This document shows, in pieces, positions 45,444-55,343 of a stretch of 64,000 nt of DNA (the first letter of the stretch is position 1; every line of letters begins with the position of its first letter). Made by a program: the position numbers and the translations under genes. The DNA lies in NCBI RefSeq assembly GCF_000430765.1, contig NZ_AUMQ01000029.1:150145-214144 (forward strand). Direction: 5' to 3'. Source of the stretch: Peribacillus kribbensis DSM 17871 (lineage in GTDB: Bacteria; Bacillota; Bacilli; Bacillales; DSM-1321). The notes below the pieces were generated by a model. It did no database searches. It was given only the letters and a program-made list of their open reading frames with translations, and was not told the origin of the DNA.

Positions 45444-45716
45444 TTATTTGCCGCTTTTAGCATTATGAAATTTTTCCATGATGCCTTGTTTAGAGAATAG
45501 GTTGCGAACTGTGTCAGATGGTTTTGCACCATTTTGCATCCATTTAAGAGCTAGTTCGTCGTTGATGTTGATTGTAGCTGGTTCTGTAACAGGGTTGTAA
45601 GTTCCGATTGTTTCAATTGAACGTCCGTCGCGTGGTGCGCGGGAATCTGCAACTACAATACGATAGAAAGGAGATTTTTTAGCTCCCATACGTTTTAAGC
45701 GAATTTTTACTGCCAT
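45444..45716 (-). CDS. rpsP: Ribosomal protein S16
   Basis: A 90-residue 30S protein: [20 protein letters not shown] at the start and [15 protein letters not shown] in the middle. I chose ATG 45716 with CGGAGGTG upstream; the frame extends to 45749 but lacks a ribosome site. It opens rpsP-khpA. Confidence 0.98.
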   Translation of the reverse strand: MAVKIRLKRMGAKKSPFYRIVVADSRAPRDGRSIETIGTYNPVTEPATININDELALKWMQNGAKPSDTVRNLFSKQGIMEKFHNAKSGK

Positions 45717-45755
45717 TTTATATAAGCACCTCCGAATAGTTTCACACAAGATAAT

Positions 45756-45784
45756 ATAATACCAAACACATTTCAGGTTGTAAA
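45756..45784 (-). promoter_or_regulatory. SigA-type promoter of rpsP-khpA
   Basis: Minus-strand TTTACA (45784-45779), 17 bp, then TATTAT (45761-45756), each five of six. It makes the ribosomal genes independent of ffh. Confidence 0.7.
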
Positions 45785-45813
45785 GGTTTTTTTCTTAACA
45801 GACGAAAAACTCC

Positions 45814-47154
45814 TTACATGAAAGGGAATTTAAAGCCTTTCTTTTTCCCTTTTTGCATATTGGTCATCTGTTTCATCATTTTCTTCATGTCCTCAAACTG
45901 CTTTAACAGGCGGTTCACTTCCTGGATGGTCGTCCCGCTTCCCTTGGCAATCCGTTTTCTGCGGCCGGCATTGATGATTTCAGGCTGCTCTTTTTCATTC
46001 GATGTCATGGATTTTATGATGGCTTCAACTCGTCCAATCTGCTTCTCATCGATGGAGATATTGTTAAGGCCCTTCATCTTATTGGCTCCGGGAAGCATCT
46101 TCAATAAGTCATCAAGCGGGCCCATCGAGCGTACCTGGCCGAGCTGCTCCAGAAAATCATCGAATGTAAATGACATGGTTCTCATCTTCTGCTCCAGCTC
46201 TTTCGCTTTATCAGCGTCTACATTAGCCTGGGCTTTCTCGATCAGAGTGAGGACATCTCCCATCCCGAGTATACGGGAAGCCATCCGCTCCGGATGGAAT
46301 GGTTCAAGGGCATCCATCTTTTCACCCATACCGACGAACTTGATCGGTGTCTTGGTTACAGCGCGGATCGAAAGCGCTGCCCCCCCTCTTGTATCGCCGT
46401 CCAGCTTGGTCAGCACGACCCCAGTCAGCCCGAGCTGTTCATTGAAGCTCTGGGCTACATTGACGGCATCCTGGCCAGTCATGGCATCCACAACAAGGAA
46501 GATTTCATCGGGGGAGGAAAGTTCCTGGATTTCCTTAAGCTCACCCATGAGCTCTTCATCTACATGAAGGCGGCCTGCAGTATCAATCAATACATAGTCA
46601 TGGTGTTCTTCCTTTGCTTTCGCAATGGCCTGTCTGGCAATTTCAACCGGGCTGACCTGGTCACCAAGTGAGAATACCGGGAAGTCCAGCTGCTTGCCAA
46701 GAGTCTCAAGCTGTTTGATCGCTGCAGGACGATAGATGTCCGCAGCCACAAGAAGCGGCTTCCTGTTGTATTTTTTCCGCAGGAGGTTCGCAAGCTTTCC
46801 CGTTGTGGTCGTTTTCCCCGCACCCTGCAGGCCGACCATCATGATGACGGTAGGCGGCCTGCTGGAAACAGCGATCTTGCTTTGCTCTCCTCCCATCAGC
46901 TCGGTCAATTCTTCCTGTACGACTTTAATGACCTGCTGTCCGGGGGACAGGCTTTTTAGCACTTCCTGTCCAACGGCACGTTCACTGACTTTTTTCACAA
47001 AGTCTTTCACTACTTTAAAGTTAACATCCGCTTCAAGAAGTGCAAGACGGACCTCACGCATCATTTCTTTTACATCAGCTTCGTTAACTTTGCCTTTTCC
47101 CCGAATCCGCTGGAACGTGTTCTGCAATCGGTCGGCTAAACTTTCAAATGCCAT
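45814..47154 (-). CDS. ffh: Ffh, signal recognition particle protein
   Basis: A 446-residue SRP54 homologue that binds 4.5S/6S RNA and signal peptides of nascent membrane proteins. NG domain: G1 GLQGAGKTTTTGKLA near 107, DTAGRLHVDEELM, TKLDGDTRGGAAL. The Met-rich M domain (about 300-446) has GRRKRIAKGSGTTIQEVNRL for RNA binding. It overlaps nothing and follows ylxM by 12 nt. The start is ATG 47154. Confidence 0.98.
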   Translation of the reverse strand: MAFESLADRLQNTFQRIRGKGKVNEADVKEMMREVRLALLEADVNFKVVKDFVKKVSERAVGQEVLKSLSPGQQVIKVVQEELTELMGGEQSKIAVSSRPPTVIMMVGLQGAGKTTTTGKLANLLRKKYNRKPLLVAADIYRPAAIKQLETLGKQLDFPVFSLGDQVSPVEIARQAIAKAKEEHHDYVLIDTAGRLHVDEELMGELKEIQELSSPDEIFLVVDAMTGQDAVNVAQSFNEQLGLTGVVLTKLDGDTRGGAALSIRAVTKTPIKFVGMGEKMDALEPFHPERMASRILGMGDVLTLIEKAQANVDADKAKELEQKMRTMSFTFDDFLEQLGQVRSMGPLDDLLKMLPGANKMKGLNNISIDEKQIGRVEAIIKSMTSNEKEQPEIINAGRRKRIAKGSGTTIQEVNRLLKQFEDMKKMMKQMTNMQKGKKKGFKFPFM

Positions 47155-47166
47155 ACTGCCGCCTCC

Positions 47167-47499
47167 CTAATCCAGATTTTCGAGCGAGGCTGCCGCTTTT
47201 AAAAGATCCTCTTTCGAAGAAGCCGGGTTTTCCGCATACTTTTTTAAAACGGCGATAATTTCTTTTCGCTCTTGGAATTTTTGAAATAATAACAGCTTTG
47301 CTTCATAATCCTCAAGCATAGCTTCAGTTCTTTTGATGTTGTCATAGACCGCTTGACGGCTGACATTAAACTCTTCAGCTATCTCTCCAAGGGAGTAGTC
47401 ATCTAAATAATAGAGTGACATATAACTCTGTTGTTTTTCAGTTAACAGCGAATAATAAAAATCGTATAGATAATTCATCCGCGTAGTTTTTTCGAGCAT
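47167..47499 (-). CDS. ylxM: YlxM, SRP-associated helix-turn-helix protein
   Basis: A 110-residue protein of the YlxM/p13 family with a sigma-70 region-4-like helix-turn-helix ([20 protein letters not shown] by pattern, about 35-55). In streptococci YlxM binds SRP components and modulates Ffh GTPase. It precedes ffh and has its own promoter. ATG 47499 has AAGGGAGGG upstream. Confidence 0.93.
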   Translation of the reverse strand: MLEKTTRMNYLYDFYYSLLTEKQQSYMSLYYLDDYSLGEIAEEFNVSRQAVYDNIKRTEAMLEDYEAKLLLFQKFQERKEIIAVLKKYAENPASSKEDLLKAAASLENLD

Positions 47500-47544
47500 G
47501 GGCCACCCTCCCTTGTGTTAAGTGAAAACCCTTTACAAAATATC

Positions 47545-47573
47545 ATTCTACATGACACCTAAATCGATGTCAA
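47545..47573 (-). promoter_or_regulatory. SigA-type promoter of ylxM-ffh
   Basis: Minus-strand perfect TTGACA (47573-47568), a 17-bp spacer and TAGAAT (47550-47545), 45 nt before ylxM. Among the best promoters in the window. Confidence 0.8.
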
Positions 47574-47603
47574 GAAAAATACTTTACAGCAGGTCCGAGC
47601 AGG

Positions 47604-47642
47604 GAATAAGGCTGGCCCAGTTGTTTTTAACCGGGCCAGCCA
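47604..47642 (-). terminator. Terminator after ftsY
   Basis: GGCTGGCCC and GGGCCAGCC form a 9-bp GC-rich stem with a 14-base loop; the trailing T run is short (TTATT). It is 9 nt past the ftsY stop. Confidence 0.75.
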
Positions 47643-47650
47643 CTTTTGCA

Positions 47651-48658
47651 TCATTCAGGCGCCGAGTATTCCTCCGGCTCTTTATCAATCAAATTGGCAA
47701 ATAGACCGTACACGTATTTTTCGGGATCGAATACCTGCAGATCATCCATTTTTTCTCCGAGGCCCACAAACTTCACCGGAATTTCGAGCTCATTGCGGAT
47801 CGCGAGGACAATTCCCCCCTTTGCCGTTCCATCCAGTTTGGACAGGACGATTCCGGACACATTTGTCGCTTCCTTGAAGGTTTTCGCCTGGTTCAGGGCA
47901 TTTTGGCCGGTTGTCGCATCAAGGACCAGGAGGACCTCATGCGGCGCTCCCGGCACTTCCCTTTCTATAACGCGCTTAACCTTCTCCAGCTCCTTCATCA
48001 GATTGACTTTATTTTGAAGCCTTCCAGCTGTATCACAGATCAGCACATCGGCTCCTCTTGCTTTTGCTGCCTGTAGGGCATCAAACATAACGGCTGCCGG
48101 GTCAGACCCTGCAGCCTGTTTGATGACCTCGACCCCGGCACGGTCTCCCCAGACCTCAAGCTGTTCAATCGCACCAGCCCTGAATGTATCTCCAGCAGCG
48201 AGGATGACTTTCTTTCCCTCTTCCTTAAGCTGATGGGCAAGCTTTCCGATAGTAGTGGTCTTTCCGACACCATTCACTCCTACAAACAAGATGACCGTAA
48301 GACCTTCCTCCTGAATGTTTAGAGCTGGATTTGAATCTCCCTTGCTTTCATAAATATCGACCAGCTTTTCAGAAATAACAGACTGGACCTGCACCGGATC
48401 CTGGATGTTCTTCCGTTTCACTTCCATCTTCAATTCTTCAATCAGCTGCTCAACGGTTTCATATCCCACATCTGCCTGAAATAGGATTTCCTCCAATTCT
48501 TCAAAGAAATCTTCATCGACTTTCCGGTAACGGGCAACAAGGTCATTGACTCTTCCGGTAAAGGAGTCCCGGGTCTTGGTGAGTCCCTGCTTGAATTTAT
48601 CCGTAACAGCATCACTCTGCTGCGTAAACTTCTCTTTCAGCTTCTTAAAAAAACTCAT
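47651..48658 (-). CDS. ftsY: FtsY, SRP receptor GTPase
   Basis: A 335-residue SRP receptor. The N-terminal amphipathic stretch SFFKKLKEKFTQQSDAV attaches to the membrane, and the acidic A domain is short, as in Bacillus. G1 is GVNGVGKTTTIGKLA (near 138), with AAGDTFRAGAIEQLE, CDTAGRLQNKVNLM and SKLDGTAKGG. I chose ATG 48658, with AAGGATG upstream; GTG 48664 is too close to it. Confidence 0.98.
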   Translation of the reverse strand: MSFFKKLKEKFTQQSDAVTDKFKQGLTKTRDSFTGRVNDLVARYRKVDEDFFEELEEILFQADVGYETVEQLIEELKMEVKRKNIQDPVQVQSVISEKLVDIYESKGDSNPALNIQEEGLTVILFVGVNGVGKTTTIGKLAHQLKEEGKKVILAAGDTFRAGAIEQLEVWGDRAGVEVIKQAAGSDPAAVMFDALQAAKARGADVLICDTAGRLQNKVNLMKELEKVKRVIEREVPGAPHEVLLVLDATTGQNALNQAKTFKEATNVSGIVLSKLDGTAKGGIVLAIRNELEIPVKFVGLGEKMDDLQVFDPEKYVYGLFANLIDKEPEEYSAPE

Positions 48659-48670
48659 GGTCACACATCC

Positions 48671-51600
48671 TTATACGAATTGTTTCGTGTCCTCAAGCCT
48701 CACGGAAACCAGCTTGGACACTCCGGATTCCTGCATGGTGATTCCATATAGGACATCCGCTTCCTCCATGGTCCCTTTTCTGTGAGTAATAACGATAAAC
48801 TGCGTTTCTTCACTGAAACGTTTCAGATAATGACTGAAACGATAAACGTTTGCGTCATCCAGGGCAGCCTCCACTTCATCCAGTATACAGAAAGGCACGG
48901 GCCTTACTTTCAGGATGGCGAATAGGAGGGCGATAGCAGTCAATGCCCGTTCCCCGCCGGAAAGAAGCCCAAGATTCTGCAGCTTTTTCCCTGGGGGCTG
49001 AGCAACGATCTCGACACCGGTATGAAGAAGATCTTCCGGCTGTGTCAGCTTCAGTTCAGCCCTTCCGCCTCCGAATAAGGCAGGGAACACTTCAGCAAAT
49101 TGTTCCTTGATAGCATAGAAGGAAGCACGGAATCTCCGCTTCATTTCTTCATCCATTTCCTCTATGACCTGGAACAGTGTATCCTTCGCTTCCTGGAGGT
49201 CATTTTTCTGCTCAAGCAGGAATTCATATCGTTCGTATACCCGAGTATATTCATCTATGGCCCCTATATTGACCGGCTCCAGCTCTTCAATGGCAAGCTT
49301 AATCAGCTTCACCTTTTTCCTTGCTTCCTCAGCTGGGATCCTCAGCGGATGCCCTTCCTTTGCCGCCTCAAATGAAAGCAGATATTCCTTCTGAAGATGG
49401 ACGAGCTTATTATCCAGTTCCACATCCAGCCTGTTCAATTTTACTTCCTCATCTTTCAGGGCCTCTGAAAGCCCCTTATGCTGGCGCATAACTTCCTTGA
49501 GGAGAGCTTCATTGGATTCAAGCTCGGAATGGCACTCAGACCGGCGTACCTTTTTCTCATTGAGCAGCTCAAACGCTTGATTTTTTTCCACAAGCTTCTG
49601 CCGGGCCGCTTCTTCAATGAGATTTTCACCGCTGAAATCATTCTGCATTTCATTACTCAATAGGGAGAGATCTTCCGTATACTCACGATGTCTCTCTGAT
49701 AATAGTTCATGTTCTTCAATAATCCGATTATATTTATCTCTTTGATTCTGAAGCTGTTCTTTTTTCGTGGCCAGCTTGATTTTCAGCTCATTCAATTCCT
49801 CAGACAGGGCTTCCCTCGAGGAGGTCTGGTTCTGCTTCTGCTCTGTCAGGGATTCGATCTCCGAATTAAGCTTTTCCACTTCCTCGCCGCAGGCAGCCAG
49901 CAGCTTCACGACCGCTTCCTTCCGTTCAAGCCTTGCCTTGCTTTCCTCTTCGGCTGAAACCTTTTCAAGGTCGTATACGGCAAGCCGGTCATTAATATTC
50001 TTTTCTTGGATTTCTACTTCCCGGATTTCGCCTTTTAAGGCCTGTTCCTGCAGGCGGAGCTTTTCCCCGCTTGCACGGACCTCCTCAAGTCTTATTTCCT
50101 GGCTTTCGATATCCCGTTTTAATACCTGGACATGCTGCTGAAGCTTTCCGGTTTTTTCGTCCATATCAACAAGCTTTTGCTTTAGCTCTTCCAGCTCGCT
50201 CTTTCGCGAAAGAAGAGAGGATGCTTTTTGTTTGATGGCTCCACCGGTCATGGATCCTCCTGGATTTACCACATCGCCTTCAAGGGTGACAAAGCGGTAT
50301 CGCTGTCCCGTCATTCTTGCAAGCTCATTGGCCCCCTGCAGATCCCGGGCAATGATGATGCTGCCAAGAAGATTCCCTACGATATCCCGGTATTTTGCAT
50401 CATATTTAATTAGCTCAGAGGCAGTGCCTATATAGGCTGCAGAACTTTTAAGCTGCCTTTCGGCCGATTCCGGAATGGATTTTGCCCTGATGACAGACAT
50501 CGGCAGGAACGTAGCCCTGCCATATGAATTCTTCTTTAAAAAGGCGATTGCTTTTCTGGCATTTTCTTCGCGGTCCACTACGATATGCTGGGCAGCCCCT
50601 CCCAGGGCGATCTCAACAGCAGTCTGATAGTCCCTGGGAACCTCAATGAGTTCAGCGACCGCTCCTTCGATTCCTGAAAGAACCGATTGCTTGGCTTTTA
50701 GAACTTCCTTTACTCCCTGAAAAAAGCCGGCATAGTCCTCATCCATCTCCTCCAGCATTTCCTTCCGCGACTTTGCCTGCTGAAGATATTGCAAGGCTTG
50801 ATACAGCGTTTTTTCCTGCTTTTGATAATTGTTTTTCAAATTATCCAGCTGGCTCTGCTGTTTTCTGAATAAGTGGATTTGTTCCTCCATCTGTTCCTGG
50901 AGCAGCTTCAATTCCTGTACTAATTTGGATTTTCCGGCATCCACCCTGGTGCGTTCGGCGAGATATTGAGCATTTTGCTCATCCAATCTGGTGCTTTTCG
51001 AAGATTGGAACTGCAGCTGCTGCTCGAGAATCTGGAATTCATTCCTTGCTGCCGCCTGCCTGTTAAGAACTTCTATATACTCACTTTTAAGTGCTTCAAT
51101 GGTTTCTTCAATATCCACCTTTAACGTGGACATCAGCTTTTGTTTTTCAGAAACTGAAGCCTGAAGGGAATGAGTTTCCTCTTCTAATTGGACCAGCTGG
51201 AGCCTTTCCGCTTCTTTTTGGTCCTTTAAATGCTGAAGCCTTCCGGATGCTTCGGTTATGGCTTTTTCCAGCTGAACCTTATTCTGTGATGCATTCTTTT
51301 TACGCTCTTTTAGAACTTCTTTGCGCCCCTCAAGCTTCTCCAGTTCCTCACTGGCATGTAAAAGCTTTTCCTGCAGCCTATTAATATCGTGATCCAATGA
51401 AGCAATCGTGTTTCGATACTGATTAACCAGTCCTTCTTTTTTCTGGAGATCCTCAGACATTGCAAGCTCCTGCACTTTGTGCCGCTCATATTCATGGGAG
51501 AGCTCTTCCCATTTCTTGTGCAGCGCTTCAATGTCAAAGACGGTTAACGCTACTTCGAATTCTTTCAGTTCATCTTTTTTCTCCAAATATTCTTTAGCTA

Positions 51601-52231
51601 TGGAAGACTGAATCTTCAGGGGTTCAACCTGTGCATCCAATTCATACAGGATATCCTGTACCCTGTTTAAATTTTCCTGTGTCTCAAAGAGCTTATGCTC
51701 CGCTTTTTTCTTCCGGTTCTTATATTTAAGAACACCGGCAGCCTCTTCAAAGATGGATCTCCGGTCTTCCGGCTTGCTGCTTAAAATTTCTTCTACCTTC
51801 CCCTGGCTGATGATAGAAAAGGCTTCTTTTCCAAGGCCGGAATCCATGAATAGATCGATAATATCCTTCAGCCTGCAGGATTGTTTATTAATAAAGAACT
51901 CACTGTCACCGGAACGATATACCCTTCTTGTCACACTTATTTCCTGATATTCCAAAGGAAGGACTCTTTCTTCGTTATCAAGGGTCAGGGTAACCTCGGC
52001 ATAATTGAGAGCTTTCCGTGAGTCACTCCCCGCAAAGATGATATCCTCCATTTTTCCGCCGCGCAGGGACTTGGCAGACTGCTCTCCAAGCACCCAGCGT
52101 ACAGCATCAATGATGTTGCTCTTTCCACTTCCGTTGGGTCCGACCACCGCAGTGACACCAGGTACGAATTCAACCTCAATGCGCTCTGCGAAGGACTTGA
52201 ACCCTACTACTTCCAATCGTTTGAGGAACAA
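48671..52231 (-). CDS. smc: Smc, chromosome condensation ATPase
   Basis: An 1186-residue SMC protein, the length of B. subtilis Smc. N-terminal ATPase half has GPNGSGKSNIIDAVRW (residues 32-47). Two long coiled coils (about 170-500 and 670-1010) flank the hinge, whose GG-rich core includes VTLEGDVVNPGGSMTGGAIK. The C-terminal half has LLSGGERALTAIALLFAI and Walker B PFCILDEVEAALDDAN. With ScpA/ScpB it compacts and separates chromosomes. TTG 52231 has GGGGGAAATAGG upstream. Confidence 0.98.
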   Translation of the reverse strand: MFLKRLEVVGFKSFAERIEVEFVPGVTAVVGPNGSGKSNIIDAVRWVLGEQSAKSLRGGKMEDIIFAGSDSRKALNYAEVTLTLDNEERVLPLEYQEISVTRRVYRSGDSEFFINKQSCRLKDIIDLFMDSGLGKEAFSIISQGKVEEILSSKPEDRRSIFEEAAGVLKYKNRKKKAEHKLFETQENLNRVQDILYELDAQVEPLKIQSSIAKEYLEKKDELKEFEVALTVFDIEALHKKWEELSHEYERHKVQELAMSEDLQKKEGLVNQYRNTIASLDHDINRLQEKLLHASEELEKLEGRKEVLKERKKNASQNKVQLEKAITEASGRLQHLKDQKEAERLQLVQLEEETHSLQASVSEKQKLMSTLKVDIEETIEALKSEYIEVLNRQAAARNEFQILEQQLQFQSSKSTRLDEQNAQYLAERTRVDAGKSKLVQELKLLQEQMEEQIHLFRKQQSQLDNLKNNYQKQEKTLYQALQYLQQAKSRKEMLEEMDEDYAGFFQGVKEVLKAKQSVLSGIEGAVAELIEVPRDYQTAVEIALGGAAQHIVVDREENARKAIAFLKKNSYGRATFLPMSVIRAKSIPESAERQLKSSAAYIGTASELIKYDAKYRDIVGNLLGSIIIARDLQGANELARMTGQRYRFVTLEGDVVNPGGSMTGGAIKQKASSLLSRKSELEELKQKLVDMDEKTGKLQQHVQVLKRDIESQEIRLEEVRASGEKLRLQEQALKGEIREVEIQEKNINDRLAVYDLEKVSAEEESKARLERKEAVVKLLAACGEEVEKLNSEIESLTEQKQNQTSSREALSEELNELKIKLATKKEQLQNQRDKYNRIIEEHELLSERHREYTEDLSLLSNEMQNDFSGENLIEEAARQKLVEKNQAFELLNEKKVRRSECHSELESNEALLKEVMRQHKGLSEALKDEEVKLNRLDVELDNKLVHLQKEYLLSFEAAKEGHPLRIPAEEARKKVKLIKLAIEELEPVNIGAIDEYTRVYERYEFLLEQKNDLQEAKDTLFQVIEEMDEEMKRRFRASFYAIKEQFAEVFPALFGGGRAELKLTQPEDLLHTGVEIVAQPPGKKLQNLGLLSGGERALTAIALLFAILKVRPVPFCILDEVEAALDDANVYRFSHYLKRFSEETQFIVITHRKGTMEEADVLYGITMQESGVSKLVSVRLEDTKQFV

Positions 52232-52268
52232 CCTATTTCCCCCTCTATCTTCTGCATTTCAAACTCTG

Positions 52269-53000
52269 TTATTGTTGTTCTTTCAGTTTTTTTAAGGCCT
52301 GTTCGGCAGCATGCTGTTCCGCTTCCTTCTTTGATCTTCCAGAACCTTTCCCAAGCTCATTCCCGTTCAGACATACAACCGAAATGAACTCACGATTATG
52401 GGCGGGACCCTTTTCCTGCAGGATTTTATATTCAAGTGCTCCTGCCCCGTCACGCTGAATCAACTCCTGAAGCTGGCTCTTATAATCCATCACATGAGAA
52501 AAAGCACCATCGTTAATTTTAGGGAATACCGTTCTTTCCAGGAATTTCACGACTGCCTCTAAACCCTGATCTAAGTACAAGGCTCCTACAAATGCTTCAA
52601 AAACATCCGCCAAAAGGGCAGGACGGGATCTTCCCCCTGTCATCTCCTCACCCTTCCCAAGCAGGATTAATTCACCGAAATCCAGGTCATTGGCAAATCC
52701 CACAAGGGACGGTTCGCAGACAATGGCTGCCCGTAATTTGGTAAGCTCTCCTTCGGTCATGGTTGCATATTTTTGGAACAGGTATTGTGAAACAGTCAAC
52801 TCAAGTACGGCATCACCCAAAAATTCAAGCCTTTCATTATCTTCGTACGGCTTGCGGCGATGCTCATTCACATAGGATGAATGGGTAAATGCTTGCTGTA
52901 AGAGTGCTTCATTGGAAAATTGGAATCCAACTTTCTCCTGAAAGCTTTTAAAAACGAACTCTTTATAAGATGTTTTATACTTTTTACCATTCCTGCGCAT
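52269..53000 (-). CDS. rnc: Rnc, ribonuclease III
   Basis: A 243-residue RNase III for rRNA, scRNA and duplex processing. Signature [14 protein letters not shown] (about 50-63) carries catalytic acidic residues. The C-terminal dsRNA-binding domain (about 165-240) includes [19 protein letters not shown] chose ATG 53000 (MRRNGKKYK), with CGGAGG 5 nt upstream; GTG 53015 adds five residues. It is followed 37 nt later by smc. Confidence 0.97.
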   Translation of the reverse strand: MRRNGKKYKTSYKEFVFKSFQEKVGFQFSNEALLQQAFTHSSYVNEHRRKPYEDNERLEFLGDAVLELTVSQYLFQKYATMTEGELTKLRAAIVCEPSLVGFANDLDFGELILLGKGEEMTGGRSRPALLADVFEAFVGALYLDQGLEAVVKFLERTVFPKINDGAFSHVMDYKSQLQELIQRDGAGALEYKILQEKGPAHNREFISVVCLNGNELGKGSGRSKKEAEQHAAEQALKKLKEQQ

Positions 53001-53070
53001 AAAATCCTCCGCCACTCTTTAAAATCTATCATTCATGAATAGGTTTCCCTTTATTAGCTGTAAAATCAAA

Positions 53071-53105
53071 GAAACTTGGCTCTGTGGATCAAACAGCCAA
53101 GTTTA
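53071..53105. repeat. Long inverted repeat before rnc
   Basis: AAACTTGGCT (53072-53081) and AGCCAAGTTT (53095-53104) form a perfect 10-bp stem with a 13-base loop. On the minus strand it is followed by TTTCTTTGATTTT, a weak terminator-like tail. It is about 70 nt before rnc and not part of a gene; it may end acpP transcription a second time or be an RNase III processing site in the rnc leader. Confidence 0.5.
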
Positions 53106-53224
53106 AGTATACATAAGATTGCCTTATTTTAAAATAGAATGAGGTACGGCCCCTTTTGTATTCGTGCTGTTTTTTTATCTCTATAGGATTGGACCTTTCA
53201 TCCGAACAAACAGAAGGGTCCATA

Positions 53225-53258
53225 AATGAAAGAAAGAGGCTGTGAGACAGCCTCTTTC
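53225..53258 (-). terminator. Terminator after acpP
   Basis: GAAAGAGGCTGT and ACAGCCTCTTTC form a 12-bp stem with a 3-base loop, followed by TTTC on the minus strand. It is 22 nt past acpP. Confidence 0.85.
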
Positions 53259-53280
53259 AATCTTTCCTAGAAACATTGGA

Positions 53281-53514
53281 TTACATAGTGCTTTGTATGT
53301 AATTCACAGCGTCTCCAACTGTGACGATCTTTTCTGCGTCATCATCTGAAATTTCCATTCCAAATTCGTCTTCAAGTTCCATAACCAACTCAACTACATC
53401 AAGGGAATCGGCACCAAGATCGTCTTTGAAAGAAGCTTCGAGTTTTACTTCTGACTCATCGACTCCTAAACGGTCAACTACGATCTTTGTTACGCGTTCA
53501 AGAACTTCTGCCAT
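53281..53514 (-). CDS. acpP: Acyl carrier protein
   Basis: A 77-residue acidic carrier. Ser37 in the [15 protein letters not shown] motif takes the 4'-phosphopantetheine. It carries acyl chains for FabD, FabG and PlsX encoded just upstream. I chose ATG 53514 with GGGGAGG 8 nt before; GTG 53523 lies within that site. A 126-nt gap from fabG contains TTGACC and TATAAT elements, so a separate promoter is plausible but not defined. Confidence 0.98.
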   Translation of the reverse strand: MAEVLERVTKIVVDRLGVDESEVKLEASFKDDLGADSLDVVELVMELEDEFGMEISDDDAEKIVTVGDAVNYIQSTM

Positions 53515-53640
53515 ATTACTCACCTCCCCTCAAGTCATTATAGTGTATTTCATTTAAATAATAAATGATAAATTAGGTCAAATCCCGAAAATTTAAAGAG
53601 CGGAAATATTCTGCCAGATAACCATCAGGGCACGGACTGA

Positions 53641-54384
53641 TTACATAACCATACCGCCATCCACATGGAGGGTCTGGCCTGTCATATACGAGCTGTCATT
53701 AGATGCCAGGAACACTGCCACTTTTGCGATATCTGCCGGTTCCCCAAGCCTTGCAAGGGGAATCTGTCCAAGCATTGCCTGTTTCATATCTTCAGTCAGC
53801 TTATCGGTCATATCAGTTGTAATAAAGCCCGGAGCCAGCGCATTAACAAGGATCCCTCTAGGGGCAAGCTCCTTCGCGGTAGTTTTAGTTAAGCCGATAA
53901 CACCCGCTTTTGCCGCTACATAGTTCGCCTGGCCTGCGTTGCCGCTGACTCCGACTATGGATGCAACATTGATGATCCTGCCTGATCTTTGTTTCATCAT
54001 GGGCCGTGTAACAGCTTTTGTGCATAAGAAAACACCCTTCAGGTTGATGCTGATTACATCATCCCACTCATCTTCCTTCATACGCATCAAAAGGTTGTCT
54101 TTTGTGATTCCCGCGTTGTTGACAAGAATGTCAATCGTGCCAAAACGGTCTGCCGTCTGCTTGACCATTTCACTCACCGCTTCAGCATTGGAAACATCAC
54201 ACTGGATTGCAAAGGCATCCCTGCCAAGCTTTTTTATTTCTGCTGCTACTTCCTCTGCCTTTTCTTTGCTTCCAGAATAATTCACCGCAACATTTGCGCC
54301 TTCTTTCGCAAGGGCGATGGCAATCTCTCTGCCGATCCCGCGGGAAGCCCCTGTAACAAGGGCATTTTTTCCGGCTAGTTTCAT
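53641..54384 (-). CDS. fabG: FabG, 3-oxoacyl-ACP reductase
   Basis: A 247-residue NADPH-dependent SDR. The cofactor motif TGASRGIG is at about 11-18, NNAG is near 90, and the catalytic Ser-Tyr-Lys is in NVASIVG and [10 protein letters not shown] (about 140, 153, 157). The C-terminus ends GGMVM. It reduces beta-keto groups in chain elongation. ATG 54384 overlaps the fabD stop by 4 nt. Confidence 0.97.
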   Translation of the reverse strand: MKLAGKNALVTGASRGIGREIAIALAKEGANVAVNYSGSKEKAEEVAAEIKKLGRDAFAIQCDVSNAEAVSEMVKQTADRFGTIDILVNNAGITKDNLLMRMKEDEWDDVISINLKGVFLCTKAVTRPMMKQRSGRIINVASIVGVSGNAGQANYVAAKAGVIGLTKTTAKELAPRGILVNALAPGFITTDMTDKLTEDMKQAMLGQIPLARLGEPADIAKVAVFLASNDSSYMTGQTLHVDGGMVM

Positions 54385-55328
54385 TCTGTGTCCCCCCTTA
54401 GAGCTTCAAGTGTCTTTTCAAGTGAATCCTGGTCACTGACCGCAAAGACACGGGCTTTTCTGTCCACTTTTTTGATCAGTCCCGAAAGCACCTTGCCCGG
54501 CCCGATTTCAATGAAGGTATCTACACCCGCATGTAACAATGTATGTACAGAATCTTCCCAGAGTACCGGCGAATAGAGCTGTTCGATCAAACGCTGCTTA
54601 ATTTCCCCGGGTTCGGTCATTTCTCTGGACGTTACATTAGAAATGACAGGAACTTCAGCCTCATTAATCTGAATGGAATCCAGTACCTGCTGGAAGCTGC
54701 CAGCTGCCGGCTTCATCAATTCCGAATGGAACGGACCGCTTACAACGAGGGGAATCACTCGTTTTGCTCCTTTTTCCTTTGCGAGCTCTCCAGCCTTTGC
54801 CACTCCTTCAGCAGAACCGGAAATAACGATCTGGCCCGGACAGTTTATATTGGCTAATTGAACCGGCTCTCCCCCTCTGGAAACTTCATCTGTGACAGAA
54901 GAAAGAAGTTCCTTTTCAAGGCCCAGTACGGCAGCCATCGAGCCCTGGCCATGAGGAACAGCCGCCTCCATGTACTCGCCCCGTTTTCTTACGGCATGTA
55001 CTCCATCTTCAAAGGAAAGCGCACCGGATGCAACGAGTGCAGAATATTCTCCAAGGCTGTGCCCTGCAGTAAAATCAGGGATGATGCCCGCTTCCTTCAG
55101 AAGCTGAAGGATTGCAGTGCTGACTGTCAAGAGTGCAGGCTGAGCATTGAAGGTCTTGGTCAGCTCCTCCTGGTCGCCGTGAAAGATCAGCTCTGTTAAT
55201 GGAAACCCAAGCTTTTTATCTGCTTCATCAAATATATTCTTTACATGTTCATATTTCTCATATAGTTCTTTTCCCATACCTACAGTCTGGGATCCCTGTC
55301 CTGGGAAGACAAACGCTATTTTACCCAT
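54381..55328 (-). CDS. fabD: FabD, malonyl-CoA:ACP transacylase
   Basis: A 315-residue transacylase. It starts [19 protein letters not shown]. The nucleophile S91 is in [13 protein letters not shown], with the partner His in GPFHSELM. It loads malonyl groups onto ACP. I chose ATG 55328, with GGAGGGATTATTG upstream; GTG 55343 directly abuts plsX and overlaps the ribosome site. Confidence 0.97.
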   Translation of the reverse strand: MGKIAFVFPGQGSQTVGMGKELYEKYEHVKNIFDEADKKLGFPLTELIFHGDQEELTKTFNAQPALLTVSTAILQLLKEAGIIPDFTAGHSLGEYSALVASGALSFEDGVHAVRKRGEYMEAAVPHGQGSMAAVLGLEKELLSSVTDEVSRGGEPVQLANINCPGQIVISGSAEGVAKAGELAKEKGAKRVIPLVVSGPFHSELMKPAAGSFQQVLDSIQINEAEVPVISNVTSREMTEPGEIKQRLIEQLYSPVLWEDSVHTLLHAGVDTFIEIGPGKVLSGLIKKVDRKARVFAVSDQDSLEKTLEALRGDTE

Positions 55329-55343
55329 CAATAATCCCTCCAC

